Below, piece by piece: positions 63,650 through 64,000 of a stretch of DNA of 64,000 nt. Numbering within the stretch: the first letter of the stretch is position 1; each line of letters begins with the position of its first letter. The stretch is taken from the NCBI RefSeq assembly GCF_963676685.1, contig NC_092356.1, forward strand, positions 41,255,601 to 41,319,600. Direction: 5' to 3'. The translations under genes and the position numbers were made by a program. Origin of the DNA: Mytilus edulis (taxonomy: Eukaryota; Mollusca; Bivalvia; Mytilida; Mytilidae). The notes beneath the pieces were generated by a model. It worked only from the letters and a program-made list of their open reading frames with translations. It did no database searches and was not told the origin of the DNA.

Positions 63650-64000
63650 CTATTAAAATGAGAATTGTACAAATAAGAAATGAAGTTACATGTTATCATT
63701 TAACTATGATAATGAAACTTGAGCCTGTGTATCGTGTAAACATGAATAATAAATAACAGTTTAGGAGGAGATGATAAACTACAAATATACCACTGCGCTT
63801 TTTCTTTCTGATTTTGGGCATCTGGTTTTTAAAGGTAACTCCTAATTTTAAATTTTGTTACTTAAAATGTAATGTATGCATACAATTTAATCTGAAATCT
63901 TTGTTATTGAACACCTGTTAAAATCTTAGTTCTTACTACAAGGGCATAATGTTGACTACCACAAAACGTAGTTCTAACTGCAAGGGCAAAGTTCTGACAT
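63650..64000. other. FHAD1 upstream intron, window end
   Basis: AT-rich sequence with no exon that fits phase and splice signals. Presumably intronic toward the FHA-encoding exons. Confidence 0.5.

Overview
The window looks like bivalve mollusc nuclear DNA, most likely a mussel (Mytilus-like). It is AT-rich, has short exons in long introns, and is dense with repeat families I recognise from bivalve genomes. One family carries GATGTGG..GATTGCCAATGAGAC, one is a 'GTCCCCAGTACACG' SINE-like repeat, one is a 'GTGGATTCATTTATTTTCGTGG' MITE, and one is an ATACCCCCGC-ended element. The species is inferred from memory of these repeats and was not tested by search.

Left part (about 1-19.7 kb): a plus-strand gene at about 4144-10847 is assembled from six exons. 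They encode the later part of a ROC GTPase domain, a COR domain, a DZIP3-like HEPN domain with an intact R-x4-H motif, and a single Ig domain ending in a stop. The ROC P-loop exon was not found. Around the gene are a 1.2-kb TIR element (2011-3219), fragments of a transmembrane-type exon on the minus strand (3.5-4.2 kb), the 3' end of a reverse-transcriptase element (11.06-11.85 kb), a well-preserved non-autonomous DNA transposon with 115-bp TIRs and a 5-bp target duplication (13886-16129), and a GC-richer TIR element (18144-18863).

Middle (19.7-30.3 kb): a tandem array of a unit of about 1.72 kb. Three central copies are near-identical and the edges are diverged. One unit has about 830 bp replaced by a unique 1.67-kb segment that holds a 284-aa intronless minus-strand ORF. 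From 30.3 to 35.7 kb there are only dispersed repeats and unassigned sequence.

Right part (35.78-63.65 kb): a minus-strand gene recognised as FHAD1 (forkhead-associated domain protein 1). I resolved 27 exons, all with compatible splice phases. They total 3912 nt, or 1303 codons plus stop, and the 5' exons with the FHA domain lie beyond the right edge. The exons include a 12-nt microexon, and the introns hold several MITEs, minisatellites and a decayed duplicate of one exon.

The two genes are not functionally linked by anything visible here. The most unusual content is the ROC-COR-HEPN-Ig architecture, the 115-bp-TIR transposon with iterated GATCGTGAAAG sites, and the ORF-bearing segment lodged in the 1.72-kb array.
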